NCBI RefSeq assembly: GCF_900103325.1
Contig: NZ_FMXM01000017.1
Span: 90,333 to 154,332 of the forward strand
From: Mesorhizobium qingshengii
GTDB lineage: Bacteria; Pseudomonadota; Alphaproteobacteria; Rhizobiales; Rhizobiaceae
Reading direction: 5' to 3'
DNA length: 64,000 nucleotides
The notes under the pieces were generated by a model. The model worked only from the letters and a program-made list of their open reading frames with translations, was not told the origin of the DNA and searched no databases. The position numbers were made by a program, and so were the translations under genes. Positions 8,309-17,937 of the stretch are shown here, piece by piece; position 1 is the first letter of the stretch; each line of letters begins with the position of its first letter.

Positions 8309-9449
8309 ATTCGTCGTCATCGGTGGCGGGCTGGCGGGCACCGCGGCCGCACTGACATTGCGCCGTCACGCGCCTGAAGGGCGCGTGGTGCTGATCGAGG
8401 CTGGGCGGCACGACCGGGTCAAGCCAGGCGAGGTGCTGCCGGCAGTGGCGCAAGGGCTGCTGCGCCAGCTCGGGGCATGGGAACCGTTCCTTGCTGCCTC
8501 TTTCGTCGACAACCGCGCTGTCGTTTCAGCCTGGGCCGACGACGCGCTTAGCGAGCGTCCCAGCATCTTCTCCGCCCAAGGTTCCGGCTGGCAGCTCGAT
8601 CGGGCTCGGTTCGACCAACTGCTAGTAGAGGCGGCAGCCACAACAGGCGTCGAGGTTCGGCTTGGCTGCGCCGTGCGTTCGGCGGTGCGTGACGGCCAGG
8701 GCTGGCGTCTCGAGCTCGCCGATGCAGAGATCGTCGCCGACGCCGTGATCTGGGCGGCCGGTCGCAGCTGGAGGCTGGCGCGATGCCTCGGTGCAGCGCT
8801 CAAGGTGCATGCCCACCTTGCGGCCTACACACGCTTCTTCGACAGCGCGCCGGGCGATTGCCGGATGGTCATCGAGGCGCGCCCCGAAGGCTGGTGGTAC
8901 AGCGCCGACCTGCCCGGCGGCAGCCGGGTGGTGGCGTGCCTGACCGATCCTGATCTCGGCAGCGCGTTGCGCGACCCGAAATCCTGGTACCGCGCATTGG
9001 CGGCAACACGGTTCATCGCACCGCTTCTACCTCGAGGCGCGCGCGAAACCTCTGTCGCGGTGAAGTCAGCTGGTACGGCCACGGTCGACCCGGCCGCGGG
9101 TGAGCGCTGGGTGGCGGCGGGCGACTGCCTCTTTGCCGCCGATCCGCTGTCGTCGCGCGGCATCGTGCATGCGCTGCGCTCGGGAATCCTTGCGGCCTAT
9201 GCCGCGTCGGACATGATCGACGGGCGCAGCGAGCTTGCCCGCAGGCGCTACGCGATGATTGCCGCGCAGGGTTTTGCCGACTACGTCCCGGCACTCGCTG
9301 CCCACTACGCAGCCGCCGCGCGATGGGACACGCCTTTCTGGCAGCGGCGTCGCAGCCATGTCGACGATGCGGCGGCGGTTCAGGGACAAGCCATGGGCAT
9401 TTCGAGCAGGGAGAAGCAATCCAATGAAACTCGGTATCCCGGTCTATGA
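8289..9449 (+). CDS. LodB-like FAD-dependent maturase of the CTQ oxidase
   Basis: 386 residues from ATG 8289, overlapping the upstream gene by 20 bases. The N-terminal dinucleotide-binding motif VVIGGGLAG (residues 9-17) and the late motif GDCLFAADPLSSRGIVHAL (~280-300) match the halogenase/geranylgeranyl-reductase-like flavoproteins to which LodB belongs. In Marinomonas, LodB is required to generate the CTQ cofactor of LodA, probably by oxygenating the precursor tryptophan. Adjacency to the LodA-like gene supports the same pairing here. No membrane segment or signal peptide is present, so maturation is expected in the cytoplasm. The 3' end overlaps the start of a truncated DJ-1/PfpI gene. 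Confidence 0.88.
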   Translation: MPSEQAEFVVIGGGLAGTAAALTLRRHAPEGRVVLIEAGRHDRVKPGEVLPAVAQGLLRQLGAWEPFLAASFVDNRAVVSAWADDALSERPSIFSAQGSGWQLDRARFDQLLVEAAATTGVEVRLGCAVRSAVRDGQGWRLELADAEIVADAVIWAAGRSWRLARCLGAALKVHAHLAAYTRFFDSAPGDCRMVIEARPEGWWYSADLPGGSRVVACLTDPDLGSALRDPKSWYRALAATRFIAPLLPRGARETSVAVKSAGTATVDPAAGERWVAAGDCLFAADPLSSRGIVHALRSGILAAYAASDMIDGRSELARRRYAMIAAQGFADYVPALAAHYAAAARWDTPFWQRRRSHVDDAAAVQGQAMGISSREKQSNETRYPGL

Positions 9450-9777
9450 CGGCGTCAACCTGCTCGATGTGGCTGGCCCGCTTGAGATGTTCTCTTGGAT
9501 CGACAAAAAGAAGGGGCTGGAGACGGTTCTTCTGTCGATCGACGGCGCGCCCGTCACCAGTTTGAACCGGGTGCGCTTCGATGCGCAAGCCAGCTTCAAG
9601 CTGCTGCAACTCCATGGACATTGCCCGCCAGCCGCGAAACCGCCAGGGCCGCCATCCGGGACAGGCCAGCGCTGGGAAGCGCAATCAAGGCACGCAGTCA
9701 CTTCTATCGCCACCTTTGCCCGCCTGACAAGCCGGCGCCCAGTTCACTTTGACCGATGCGCGCAGTCCGCCCAATAG
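9424..9777 (+). pseudogene. Truncated DJ-1/PfpI family gene
   Basis: ATG 9424 opens a clear DJ-1/PfpI (class I glutamine amidotransferase-like) N-terminus: KLGIPVYDGVNLLDVAGPLE and strands up to about residue 58. From about 9600 the frame becomes Pro/Arg-rich and unrelated to the family (GHCPPAAKPPGPPSG), and the nucleophile-elbow cysteine region of a normal ~200-residue protein is missing. It overlaps the end of the lodB-like gene by 26 bases, so it was probably the last gene of this operon before a deletion or rearrangement. The following DNA to 10016 holds no gene I can support. Confidence 0.7.
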
Positions 9778-10016
9778 CGGCTGATGACGCGGCTCGCCCA
9801 CCATGGCAGCCTTGGCCTAATCCTCGGTGATCTGGTGGGCAAACCCGAATGAGGCAAATCTAGTAACCGAGGCTTACTAGGTGCCTTTCGTGTTGTCGCA
9901 GTGGCTCACTGACGACGCATCGCCAAGAGCAGTGACGGTATTTTGCCTCCACGAAACGGTGCTCACGCGCGGGCCAACGCAGCACTCGCGCATTGTGCAG
10001 AAACGGCCGTCGAACT

Positions 10017-10853
10017 CTATTCGACCATGCGGTTTAGATAGTCCGCGGTGGCGCTCGGGCCCGGAATGATCGAAACAATCTTCATCTGGGCGACGGTTCG
10101 TTTGGCGGCCGCGTCGAGGTGGGCATCGAGCATTGCGGCCGCCGCCTTGACCACGTTACGCGTGAGTAGTTCCGCGACCAGCCTAAGTTCGGTTATCACG
10201 CTTTGGTCTTCCGGCAGGCCGAGGCGGCGCAAGAGCCGTCCGGCGGCGCCGAGTTGAAGCAAGTTATTGCGAATGAGCTCGGTGAGTTTGTCATTGGATG
10301 CTGAAAGAACGCACATATCGATCAATTTCATTTCGATGTCCTCAAGATCGTCGGCCTGTCGCGCCCCCTCGGATTGTTCGAGGGCCTGCAATTGCCTCAG
10401 AAGGTCAGCCAGCATGCCGGGGTTAATGTTCGGTGCGGCGGAAATCAGCGCCTCGGGTTCCAGCGGGCGGCGAAGGGTGAAATGATCCTTGATGGTCTTG
10501 GCCGTCAGGGGGCCCGCGACCCAGTGAGAACTCTGGTTCTTGCGAACCAGGCCGCGCTCGTGAAGGCGACCGAGCACGTCGCGCACGACTGTCCGGCTGA
10601 CTTTGAAATGCCTGGCCATCTCTGTTTCGACGATACGATATTGGCCAAAGACGATACAGCCGGCAACGTCGGCTTCGATGATGTTGTATATGCGCTCCCA
10701 CGATGAACGGCTTTGCAGCGCCTCGTCGGCGGCATGCCGTTTGACCAGACCAAGAGACTTGATGTCGGTACGGTTGGGTGAAAGACCAAGTCCCGCCGGG
10801 CCGACAAGATAGCCGCGACCATTGAAGCGGTGAACCATCCCCATGGAATGCAC
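10017..10853 (-). CDS. GntR-family transcriptional regulator, shortened N-terminus
   Basis: 278 residues from a GTG at 10853. A winged helix lies at ~50-110 (IVETEMARHFKVSRTVVRDVLGRLHERGLV), followed by an all-helical FCD-type ligand domain to the end. Ahead of it, HSMGMVHRFNGRGYLVGP looks like the wing of another winged helix; the same frame continues upstream (NVAIPCLSADALKAV) until a TAG at 10932-10934, with no ATG. The gene therefore appears to have lost about 40-50 N-terminal residues of a two-winged-helix protein, or uses the GTG. It converges on the oxidase operon, which it may once have controlled. Regulator class is confident; integrity is not. Confidence 0.75.
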   Translation of the reverse strand: MHSMGMVHRFNGRGYLVGPAGLGLSPNRTDIKSLGLVKRHAADEALQSRSSWERIYNIIEADVAGCIVFGQYRIVETEMARHFKVSRTVVRDVLGRLHERGLVRKNQSSHWVAGPLTAKTIKDHFTLRRPLEPEALISAAPNINPGMLADLLRQLQALEQSEGARQADDLEDIEMKLIDMCVLSASNDKLTELIRNNLLQLGAAGRLLRRLGLPEDQSVITELRLVAELLTRNVVKAAAAMLDAHLDAAAKRTVAQMKIVSIIPGPSATADYLNRMVE

Positions 10854-11046
10854 TGCCTTCAGCGCGTCAGCGCTGAGACAGGGAATTGCAACGTTGCCGG
10901 ATTGGTTCGGCCATTGCCGAGATCCTGAGCGCTACGGCGTGGTGCAAACAGGCGCGGGCTTGGCCAGGATAGTGCCTGTATCAATGTGGAGCGCTCCCCA
11001 GACACTGCTGAAAACTTGATCTGATTCTCGAGACGGCGCAGCCGAA

Positions 11047-11060
11047 TTGATCACGATCAA
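11047..11060. promoter_or_regulatory. FNR/FixK-type box (anaerobox)
   Basis: TTGATCACGATCAA is a perfect match to the TTGAT-N4-ATCAA consensus bound by FNR, Anr and FixK regulators in response to low oxygen. It ends 62 bases before the ATG of the giant repeat protein and would suit an activator site. A partial half-site (TTGATCTGATTC) begins at 11016. Confidence 0.55.
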
Positions 11061-11122
11061 TCGGTAGCATCGGTTCTTGTGTCATCTTTTTTCGACAGAA
11101 GCGCGGGATCGAGGAGGATGGC

Positions 11123-14100
11123 ATGTTTCCGCAGCGTCGCTGGATGGTGGCTGTCGGGCTTGCGCTTTCATGGCTGCTCGCTGCTGCCAACGCGCAGGCC
11201 CAGGAGGTCGATCTCCAGCCTGGCGAAGCGATTGTCACACAGTTCTCCGGGACGGTTGCGACGATCCAGCCCGGTCAGGCTCCTGCGATCCGCATAGACC
11301 CTCAAGGAGCGGTCGCAAAGGTCATTGATGTGCGCCGCCCCGGCTTCGATCCGGCGGGCCAGCACTGGCTGGACGAGCCACAGAGAAACCTCATCACGGC
11401 CGAACACGTGGGCCAAGTATTCGCCATTGCTCTGGACGACGACCCCGCGCCGAACATCTACCTGGCCGCGTCGGCATTCGCAGGCCTCCATCGCGATGGC
11501 GACGGGTGGATGGACGGACAATGGGGACAAGGCGGCGGGCCGGACTCGATCTGGAAGCTCGATGCCCGCAACGGATATGCGCCGCGGTTGTTTGCATCGG
11601 TGACGCTGGATGGCCGCCACAATAGCGGTGCAGCTCTCGGAGACCTGGCCTTCGACCCCTATCACCGTCAGCTGTTCGTATCGGATCTCGAGTCCGGCAT
11701 GATTCACGCATTCAGCATCGATGACGGCACCGAACGCGGCAGGTTCGACCATGGCATCGATGCTCGTTCCGGGTTCCTCGACGTCCCCACGGGCGAGACG
11801 CGGTCGCTTCCCACCGTCGAGTTCGATCCGTCAAGCGCTGCCAGCCTAACCACTTGCGCCGCAGGGAATGTTGCTGTCGCGCCGGAGTGCTGGAATCTCG
11901 CCGACTTTCGGCGACGGGTATGGGGTCTCTCGGTTCACCGGGACAACGAAACCGGCGAAGTGCGCCTTTTCTACGCACTCTGGAGCAATGCGGGCTTTGG
12001 CAACAGCGAATTCGAACAAGCCTCGCCGGCGGAAAAGACCAATTCGGTTTGGTCGGTGGGACTGGACGACTCCGGGCGCTTCCGGCGGGGAACAGCGCGG
12101 CTCGAGTTCCTCGTGCTTGGCGGGACGACCGGCGACGTGTTCGCCATTTCGGATATAGCCTTTCCGCGGACTCCTGAGCAGCAGGTCATGCTCCTCGGCC
12201 GCCACCGCGGCATTGTCACGCGCGAGCCGGCCGCGGACAGCACTGCGAGGCCTCCGTGGCCGGACGCCTATTCGCCCGGCTTCGAAAGTCCGGAGAACCT
12301 GGTATGGCGGCAGCAGGATGACCGATCCTGGCGGCCGAGCGCCGATGACGGCGCGGCCGCGGAGGTATCGCAGTCGCACGTCCCGGTAGGCCAGAACATG
12401 GCCGGCGGGGTCGACTTCGGATTCAACTATACAGGCGGTTCGATCGACGAAGTTGCTTCGGGATCCTTCATGTGGATCACCGCCAACCACCTCTGCCCGG
12501 TTCAAAACCCATGCCTCAACGTGGCGACGCGCGAGCGCACCGACATCTCCGAGGTGCATGGGCTGCTCGGAATCCCGCTGCCGCCCAATGTGTCCGACAA
12601 TGAGGGCCGCGCATCGGATGCGTTTCTGGCAATCGACATCGACGTGAATGCAGATGCGGCCGGCAACGTGGATATCGCTGGACTGGCCCGACGCAATGCG
12701 GGTGCCGTGGGCGATGTCGAGGTGTTTGCACCCTACCCAGAGGTACCAGACCAACGCGTGGAACCCGTCGCGGGAGACGCGGTCGAAGCGGCGGCGGAAG
12801 GTCCATTGTGGCCCCTGGACGCACAAAAGGAGCCCTGGTGGCCCGCTCCCCTGCCTCTCGGCGGTGCCGACGCGGGTCCCGATCTGGCACTCCAGAAGGC
12901 GGTACCATTCACCTGTGTGCCCGGTGCATCGTGTACGGTCGTTGCGGTCGTCACCAATATCGGCGGCGGAACCTATGCGTCGCCGATTCGTATCCGCGAC
13001 CTTTTACCGAACGACTGGCAACTGACTGCGGCCGGTCCCGCCGGCTCCAACTGGTCGTGCCAACAGCTCGGTCCAGAAGTCGTCTGCACCGATGCCAGTT
13101 TCTCCCTCGCGCCCGGCCAGCAGCATGTCCTGGCCTTTGAGGCGCAGGTCCCGGCTCAACAGGTTGTTGGCGTGATCCGCAATTGCGCAGCGATCGAGCA
13201 CGCCGTTGCCGGCATCGACGCCAATGCCGCCAACGACGAAGGTTGTACGGACCTCGCATTCGATGGTCCCGCACCCGGCGCGGCGGCGGATGGGCGCGAC
13301 CTGTCGATCACCAAGCTTGCGCAGCAAGCCAGCTGCGCCGCCGGTGGGCCATGTTCCTTCACCCTGCGCATCGCCAACACGGGGACGGAAGCCTTCGAAG
13401 GGCAGGTCTCGTTTATCGATGTGCTCCCGGCGGGCTGGGTCTATGCAGCAAAGGATATCGGCTGGTGGTGCATGCTGACGCTGGGTGGCGGTGACCGATT
13501 CGCCTGTCGTCGGCAGCAGCGGCTCGAGCCAGGCCAATCGATCGACGTGTCGCTTGCGATCCGTTCGCCGGCAAACGCAACGGGCTCGGCCGAGAACTGC
13601 GCCGAACTCGACTGGTCAGCCAACGAACGCGATGCGCGCCCCGACAATGACCGGTCCTGCGCGGCGGTGAACATAAACGCCCCCGAGGCGGGGGGTGGTA
13701 TGCTCGGCGTCGACCTGTCCATCGACAAGCGCTTCAAGGGCCAAGGCGCTCTGCCTGCAGCCGCGGCCGGAACGGGCTTCATCGGCGGATGCCAGCAGGG
13801 GGCCGAATGCGCGTTCGATATTATCATCACCAACAGGGGGCCGGGCCCCTTCGACAACATTCTGACCGTCGTCGACGAGATGCCCGCGGACTGGAAGCTC
13901 GCCGGCGGGGGACTGGATTGGATGTGTATCACGGACATTGCCGAGCCCACCTTCGCATGCAGAAAGCACGTCGTGCTTGAGGCGGGAACGAGCGAGGTTC
14001 TGACCCTGAACATGATCCCCCGATACGGGCCGGATCGCATGGAAGTTGAGAACTGCGTCAAGATCGACTGGAGCGGATCGAATGCGGATACCGATGCCTC

Positions 14101-16795
14101 GAATGACCGCATCTGCCTGCTGGTTCCACTGGCTGAAGGTCGTCCTGATCTTGTTATCCGCAAGAAAGGACCGGCTGCGTGCGAGCGCGGCGTGCCTTGC
14201 GCCTTTGATATCGAAATCCAGAACATTGGTTCTGTGGACTACGAGGGACCGCTTTCGATGGTCGAGGAGGATGACGACGTATTCGAGATCTCGAGCTACG
14301 GAGCCGGTGATCCTTGGCTCTGCAAGGCAAATCCACGCCTCCCTCCAGCGCTGGGAAAGGAGAAGGACCTTCAGCCTGGCCGCATCACCTGCACAGTGGA
14401 CAAGCTAACATTGGCGCCGGGGAAGTCGAGCAGGATCCGGCTGACGTTGTTAGTATCCCAATATCTCGAAGAATCACGGACTCACTATCAGAACTGCGTG
14501 CGGTTCGCAGAAGATCCGGACAATGACGGCGTAAGCGAGGAAGGCTGCCATACATTCCGCCTCGTGCCTAAATGGGATCTTGCGATCACCAAGGAGGGTC
14601 GGCCGATCTGCTACGGTTTGGCCCGCGATGTTTGCGACTACACCTATGCCGTAACCAATGCGGGTTCTGCGTCCTACCAGGGCCCTGTTTCGATCATTGA
14701 CGAGTTTGCCGCGGGTCTGGGCATTGAGCTGCAAGGCTGGTCTCCGCGGCCGCCAAACGGCTGGAATTGCGAGCAGGTCAAGGACGGCGAATTGAGGTGT
14801 GACCATCCGCCCGTCAAGATCGAACCGGGCGAGACCATGCGCGAGGTCCTTAAGTTGACAGTTGCCTTTGGAAAAGCACTTCCCCCTGACCTCGACAACC
14901 TTACGAACGTCGCTACGGTGAAGTATTTGGGCGGCCCCCCAGACGCCAATGAAGCCAATGATCGGGACGACGCTCTCGTCCTGATCAATCATTCCGCGAA
15001 TCGCACAGTAACGGGCGAAACAAAACTCTGCTCAGCATTCGACATCATAACCAGCCTCTGGGGCGAGACTAGTTGCTACAATTCGACGATCACGCCAGAA
15101 CTCGACTTCAACGGGGACGGTACCCGCGTGTGCCGTGGTCCCGCATGTACTAACTACGAGTTCGTCATCGGCAATTCGGGTGCCACCAACTATCGCGGCG
15201 AGTTGACGATGGACGTGACACTCCCGCAGGGCGCGCGGTTCCTAAGCACTAAAGGCGAAAAATCCGGCCTGGCCTGCAAAGCGGAAGCGTGGTCCTGCAC
15301 CACGTCTGGGAACAAGGCGACTTGCAGCCCCGGGCGGTGCATTCTGGGCCCTGGTGAGGAAACGTCGGTTGATTTCGAGGTCAAGCTGTTGCCGGATCCG
15401 GCGCCCGCCATCCCGTCCGAGGGGATGGACCTGACGACCTGTGCGGAATTGAAGTGGACGCGACCCTCCCCTGTAAACCCAATCGAACAGCGCCCGAGCG
15501 ACAACATAATCTCGCGTTCCTGCGTAACGACGAGGGTCCTCCCTGAAGAGCCTGTGGAATGCCCGCCGGGTCAGGAAAGGGATTCCGCCGGGAAATGCGA
15601 GCCTATCGCGGCGCCCGTGGACCTCGCGATTTCCAAGAAGACGATCGGAGACTGCTCAGGCCAGGAGAGCTGCCGGTTCCAGATCACCGTGGAAAGCAAG
15701 GGTAGCCGCCCGTTCAAGGGCCGCGTCGCATTTCGCGATACCTTTTCGCGTCCCGGTGCAAGGTTGACTCAGTTGCACGGACGCGGCTCATGCTCGCAAT
15801 CAGGTCAGACCGTTGACTGCATCATCGAGCCGGAAGGTCTCGCCCCGGGTAATCCTGCCGTCGTCTCACTCGATATCCGGCTGCCGCACGGGGAAAGCGG
15901 CGCATCGCTCCAGAATTGCGCAGAGATCTATCAACCGGACCCTACCGACGCCTCTGCCATGTCGCGCGATGAAATCAGGATGCTGCAGCGTGTTCTCGAT
16001 CATCGTGGCTTCGACCCGGGACCGATCGACGGTGCAGTGGGCAGCCGCACCCGCAACGCGGTGAGCAGGGCGCGAGCATCGGTCGGTCTCGAGGCCAGCA
16101 CGCAGGCGGATCGGGCCCTGCTTCTTGTTCTGCTTGGTCAGACACGAGACCAAAGCGACCTCAATCCGGGCAACAATCGGTCCTGCGTTTCGGCGAAAAC
16201 GCCGATATGCGGCCCGGGTTACAGCACTGTCCGCGCGACCGGTGAATGCGTCTGCGTTGCGCCGCGCGTTGAACGGGACGGCCAGTGCGTTGCGCCGACG
16301 CAGGCGCCCAAGCCGCCTCCAAGGCTACAAGCCGCCCCACAGCCTCAACCCGTGCCCCAAATTCGCTGCGATGACGGTCGCGTGGACTCCCGCAACCGGT
16401 GCATCTGCCCATCGGGTTGGACCCGGGAGCAAGTTCAGCGCAACTGGTATCGCTGCGTGCGGCCGACGCCGGCCCCGATCTCGCCAACGCCGCAGATCAA
16501 GTGCGTAGGCGGCGCACTGATCGGTGGCTTCTGCATATGCCCTCCGGGCAATACCGTGCAGCAGCTTCCCCGAGGCAAAGGGTTTCGCTGCGTTGCGCCG
16601 CAGCCCGTGCGTCCCGCGCCGCAGCCTCAGCCGGTAGCTCCACGCCAGCCTCCGCGGCCCGCACCCGCCAAGCCGGCACCCATTCAGCCACGGATACCGC
16701 AGATCATGCCGCGATTGCCGCAGCTTCAGATGATCTGTCCGCCAGGCACGAAGTGGGTTCCTGAAGCACGGCAATGCATCAAGACGATCGACTGA
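11123..16795 (+). CDS. Giant exported DUF11-repeat protein with peptidoglycan-binding module
   Basis: 1890 residues; GAGGAGG at 11111-11117 fixes ATG 11123. A Sec signal peptide ends at AQA (~26). Residues ~30-565 look like a beta-propeller-type region (PNIYLAASAFAG, LGDLAFDPYHRQLFVSDLE). From ~587 (DLALQK) to ~1615 there are seven DUF11/CARDB-like Ig-fold repeats with the pattern DLxIxK...CxxGxxCxFxIxIxNxG...LPxGW...LxPG...NC...NDxxC; the paired cysteines suggest disulphides. A peptidoglycan-binding-like helix bundle (EIRMLQRVLDHRGFDPGPIDG, ~1617-1660) is inserted into the end of repeat 7, before its closing NPGNNRSCV. The tail (~1690-1890) alternates Pro/Gln-rich linkers with short Cys repeats (CICPSGW, CICPPGN, ICPPGTKW). 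No anchor or autotransporter barrel is present. Likely a periplasmic or cell-surface structural/adhesive protein; function unknown. Confidence 0.85.
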   Translation: MFPQRRWMVAVGLALSWLLAAANAQAQEVDLQPGEAIVTQFSGTVATIQPGQAPAIRIDPQGAVAKVIDVRRPGFDPAGQHWLDEPQRNLITAEHVGQVFAIALDDDPAPNIYLAASAFAGLHRDGDGWMDGQWGQGGGPDSIWKLDARNGYAPRLFASVTLDGRHNSGAALGDLAFDPYHRQLFVSDLESGMIHAFSIDDGTERGRFDHGIDARSGFLDVPTGETRSLPTVEFDPSSAASLTTCAAGNVAVAPECWNLADFRRRVWGLSVHRDNETGEVRLFYALWSNAGFGNSEFEQASPAEKTNSVWSVGLDDSGRFRRGTARLEFLVLGGTTGDVFAISDIAFPRTPEQQVMLLGRHRGIVTREPAADSTARPPWPDAYSPGFESPENLVWRQQDDRSWRPSADDGAAAEVSQSHVPVGQNMAGGVDFGFNYTGGSIDEVASGSFMWITANHLCPVQNPCLNVATRERTDISEVHGLLGIPLPPNVSDNEGRASDAFLAIDIDVNADAAGNVDIAGLARRNAGAVGDVEVFAPYPEVPDQRVEPVAGDAVEAAAEGPLWPLDAQKEPWWPAPLPLGGADAGPDLALQKAVPFTCVPGASCTVVAVVTNIGGGTYASPIRIRDLLPNDWQLTAAGPAGSNWSCQQLGPEVVCTDASFSLAPGQQHVLAFEAQVPAQQVVGVIRNCAAIEHAVAGIDANAANDEGCTDLAFDGPAPGAAADGRDLSITKLAQQASCAAGGPCSFTLRIANTGTEAFEGQVSFIDVLPAGWVYAAKDIGWWCMLTLGGGDRFACRRQQRLEPGQSIDVSLAIRSPANATGSAENCAELDWSANERDARPDNDRSCAAVNINAPEAGGGMLGVDLSIDKRFKGQGALPAAAAGTGFIGGCQQGAECAFDIIITNRGPGPFDNILTVVDEMPADWKLAGGGLDWMCITDIAEPTFACRKHVVLEAGTSEVLTLNMIPRYGPDRMEVENCVKIDWSGSNADTDASNDRICLLVPLAEGRPDLVIRKKGPAACERGVPCAFDIEIQNIGSVDYEGPLSMVEEDDDVFEISSYGAGDPWLCKANPRLPPALGKEKDLQPGRITCTVDKLTLAPGKSSRIRLTLLVSQYLEESRTHYQNCVRFAEDPDNDGVSEEGCHTFRLVPKWDLAITKEGRPICYGLARDVCDYTYAVTNAGSASYQGPVSIIDEFAAGLGIELQGWSPRPPNGWNCEQVKDGELRCDHPPVKIEPGETMREVLKLTVAFGKALPPDLDNLTNVATVKYLGGPPDANEANDRDDALVLINHSANRTVTGETKLCSAFDIITSLWGETSCYNSTITPELDFNGDGTRVCRGPACTNYEFVIGNSGATNYRGELTMDVTLPQGARFLSTKGEKSGLACKAEAWSCTTSGNKATCSPGRCILGPGEETSVDFEVKLLPDPAPAIPSEGMDLTTCAELKWTRPSPVNPIEQRPSDNIISRSCVTTRVLPEEPVECPPGQERDSAGKCEPIAAPVDLAISKKTIGDCSGQESCRFQITVESKGSRPFKGRVAFRDTFSRPGARLTQLHGRGSCSQSGQTVDCIIEPEGLAPGNPAVVSLDIRLPHGESGASLQNCAEIYQPDPTDASAMSRDEIRMLQRVLDHRGFDPGPIDGAVGSRTRNAVSRARASVGLEASTQADRALLLVLLGQTRDQSDLNPGNNRSCVSAKTPICGPGYSTVRATGECVCVAPRVERDGQCVAPTQAPKPPPRLQAAPQPQPVPQIRCDDGRVDSRNRCICPSGWTREQVQRNWYRCVRPTPAPISPTPQIKCVGGALIGGFCICPPGNTVQQLPRGKGFRCVAPQPVRPAPQPQPVAPRQPPRPAPAKPAPIQPRIPQIMPRLPQLQMICPPGTKWVPEARQCIKTID

Positions 16796-17033
16796 GCCAT
16801 AAGCTCTGTTCCTTCACCATGCCCGGCAAGAAGCTTGAATGGATGCGCCCAGCCCTAACGTTTCCATGCTAGTGGTTGAAGTGGTGGTAGCCCGGAGCGC
16901 TGAAGCCGATCGCTCGACCTCTGTCAGATCATTCTCCGCCCCATCTCGGGACGCGGCAGGTTAGCCTCGACCGCCACGCGCCCAAGCTTCAGAACCGTCG
17001 GTAGCAGGCATCAATTTCCTGTCTGTCGGGTTT

Positions 17034-17627
17034 TTAGCGCCGAGCGGCAGTCGCCAAGCGACGAAAGATTGCGCTTGTAGAAAGTGCAGGATCAACCTTC
17101 AAAATCTGATCCAATGCATCGGTAAGATGAGGAATGACAGCACCCTCCGACGTGCCGACCGTCAGATCCAGTAGCTTCAGGAGAGCCCGCGCCTTCGCCT
17201 CGTCGTTGATGATGGCGAGCTTCTTTGCTTCGTCTTCATCGCCATAAAGGCCGTAGTCGAGCATCGACCAGCAATCGAACGGAACGAGAAAGCGCGCGAT
17301 CGTGTCCACGGCATCGGCGAATGCCTCGCCTGAGGCCGCAGGAAGATCAGCAAGCGCGCCGCTGACCCCAGGCGTCGCCAGCGACCGTTCCTGCGGCCAC
17401 ACCTCACGAAGAAACGGCGCGGCGGCAGTTCGGAAAAGACCGTCTCGCGTGCTGCTGAACTCATCCGGCGGCGGTTTCGTTGAAAGATCTCGGACAAACA
17501 CTTGGATCGCATTCGCCGCCGAACCGAGGAGGACGTCCTTTATCCCACGACGATCCTCATCGGCCGCTATCTGAAGCTTATGCTTGCCGGGTGAGCTGAG
17601 ACCAGGGAATCTCCTCGGGTTTCCCAA
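17034..17627 (-). pseudogene. C-terminal fragment of an unrecognised protein
   Basis: The frame reads as coherent protein from about HKLQIAADEDRRG to its stop (197 residues from a TTG), with acidic helices such as FADAVDTIARFLVPFDCWSMLDYGLYGDEDEAKKLA. There is no ATG and a TAG lies just upstream at 17637-17639, so this is most likely the 3' remnant of a larger gene. I do not recognise the family. It sits among other truncated genes. Confidence 0.45.
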
Positions 17628-17937
17628 AGCGCCTGACTAGGTGTCGTATCAAAGCGCGCTCGAACCCGGTGCCGACAGTCGCGGTGAACTGTTGATGTCA
17701 ATCCATGCAGTCTACGGTCCCGCTGAAAGGGCGGTCGTGATTTGCCGCAGATCAAAGAGGTAGCCGCGCCTGACGGATATAAAGGCAACGTGCGAATGGT
17801 TGGTTGGGTAACGACCGGTCTTGCGGATTTTCTCAGACGCCCTCCGCTTGCGCTTTTTGGCAATCAAGCCGCGAACGAGTGACGGCGGAGCCGTTATCGG
17901 ACGATTGTCCTGTAGAGAACCTGCCTGAGGCTGCAAC
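17628..17937. other. Stretch without a supportable gene
   Basis: About 310 bases between the fragment above and the efflux-adaptor remnant. Short overlapping frames occur on both strands, but none resembles a known protein. It presumably contains the original promoter of the adaptor gene. Confidence 0.5.
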
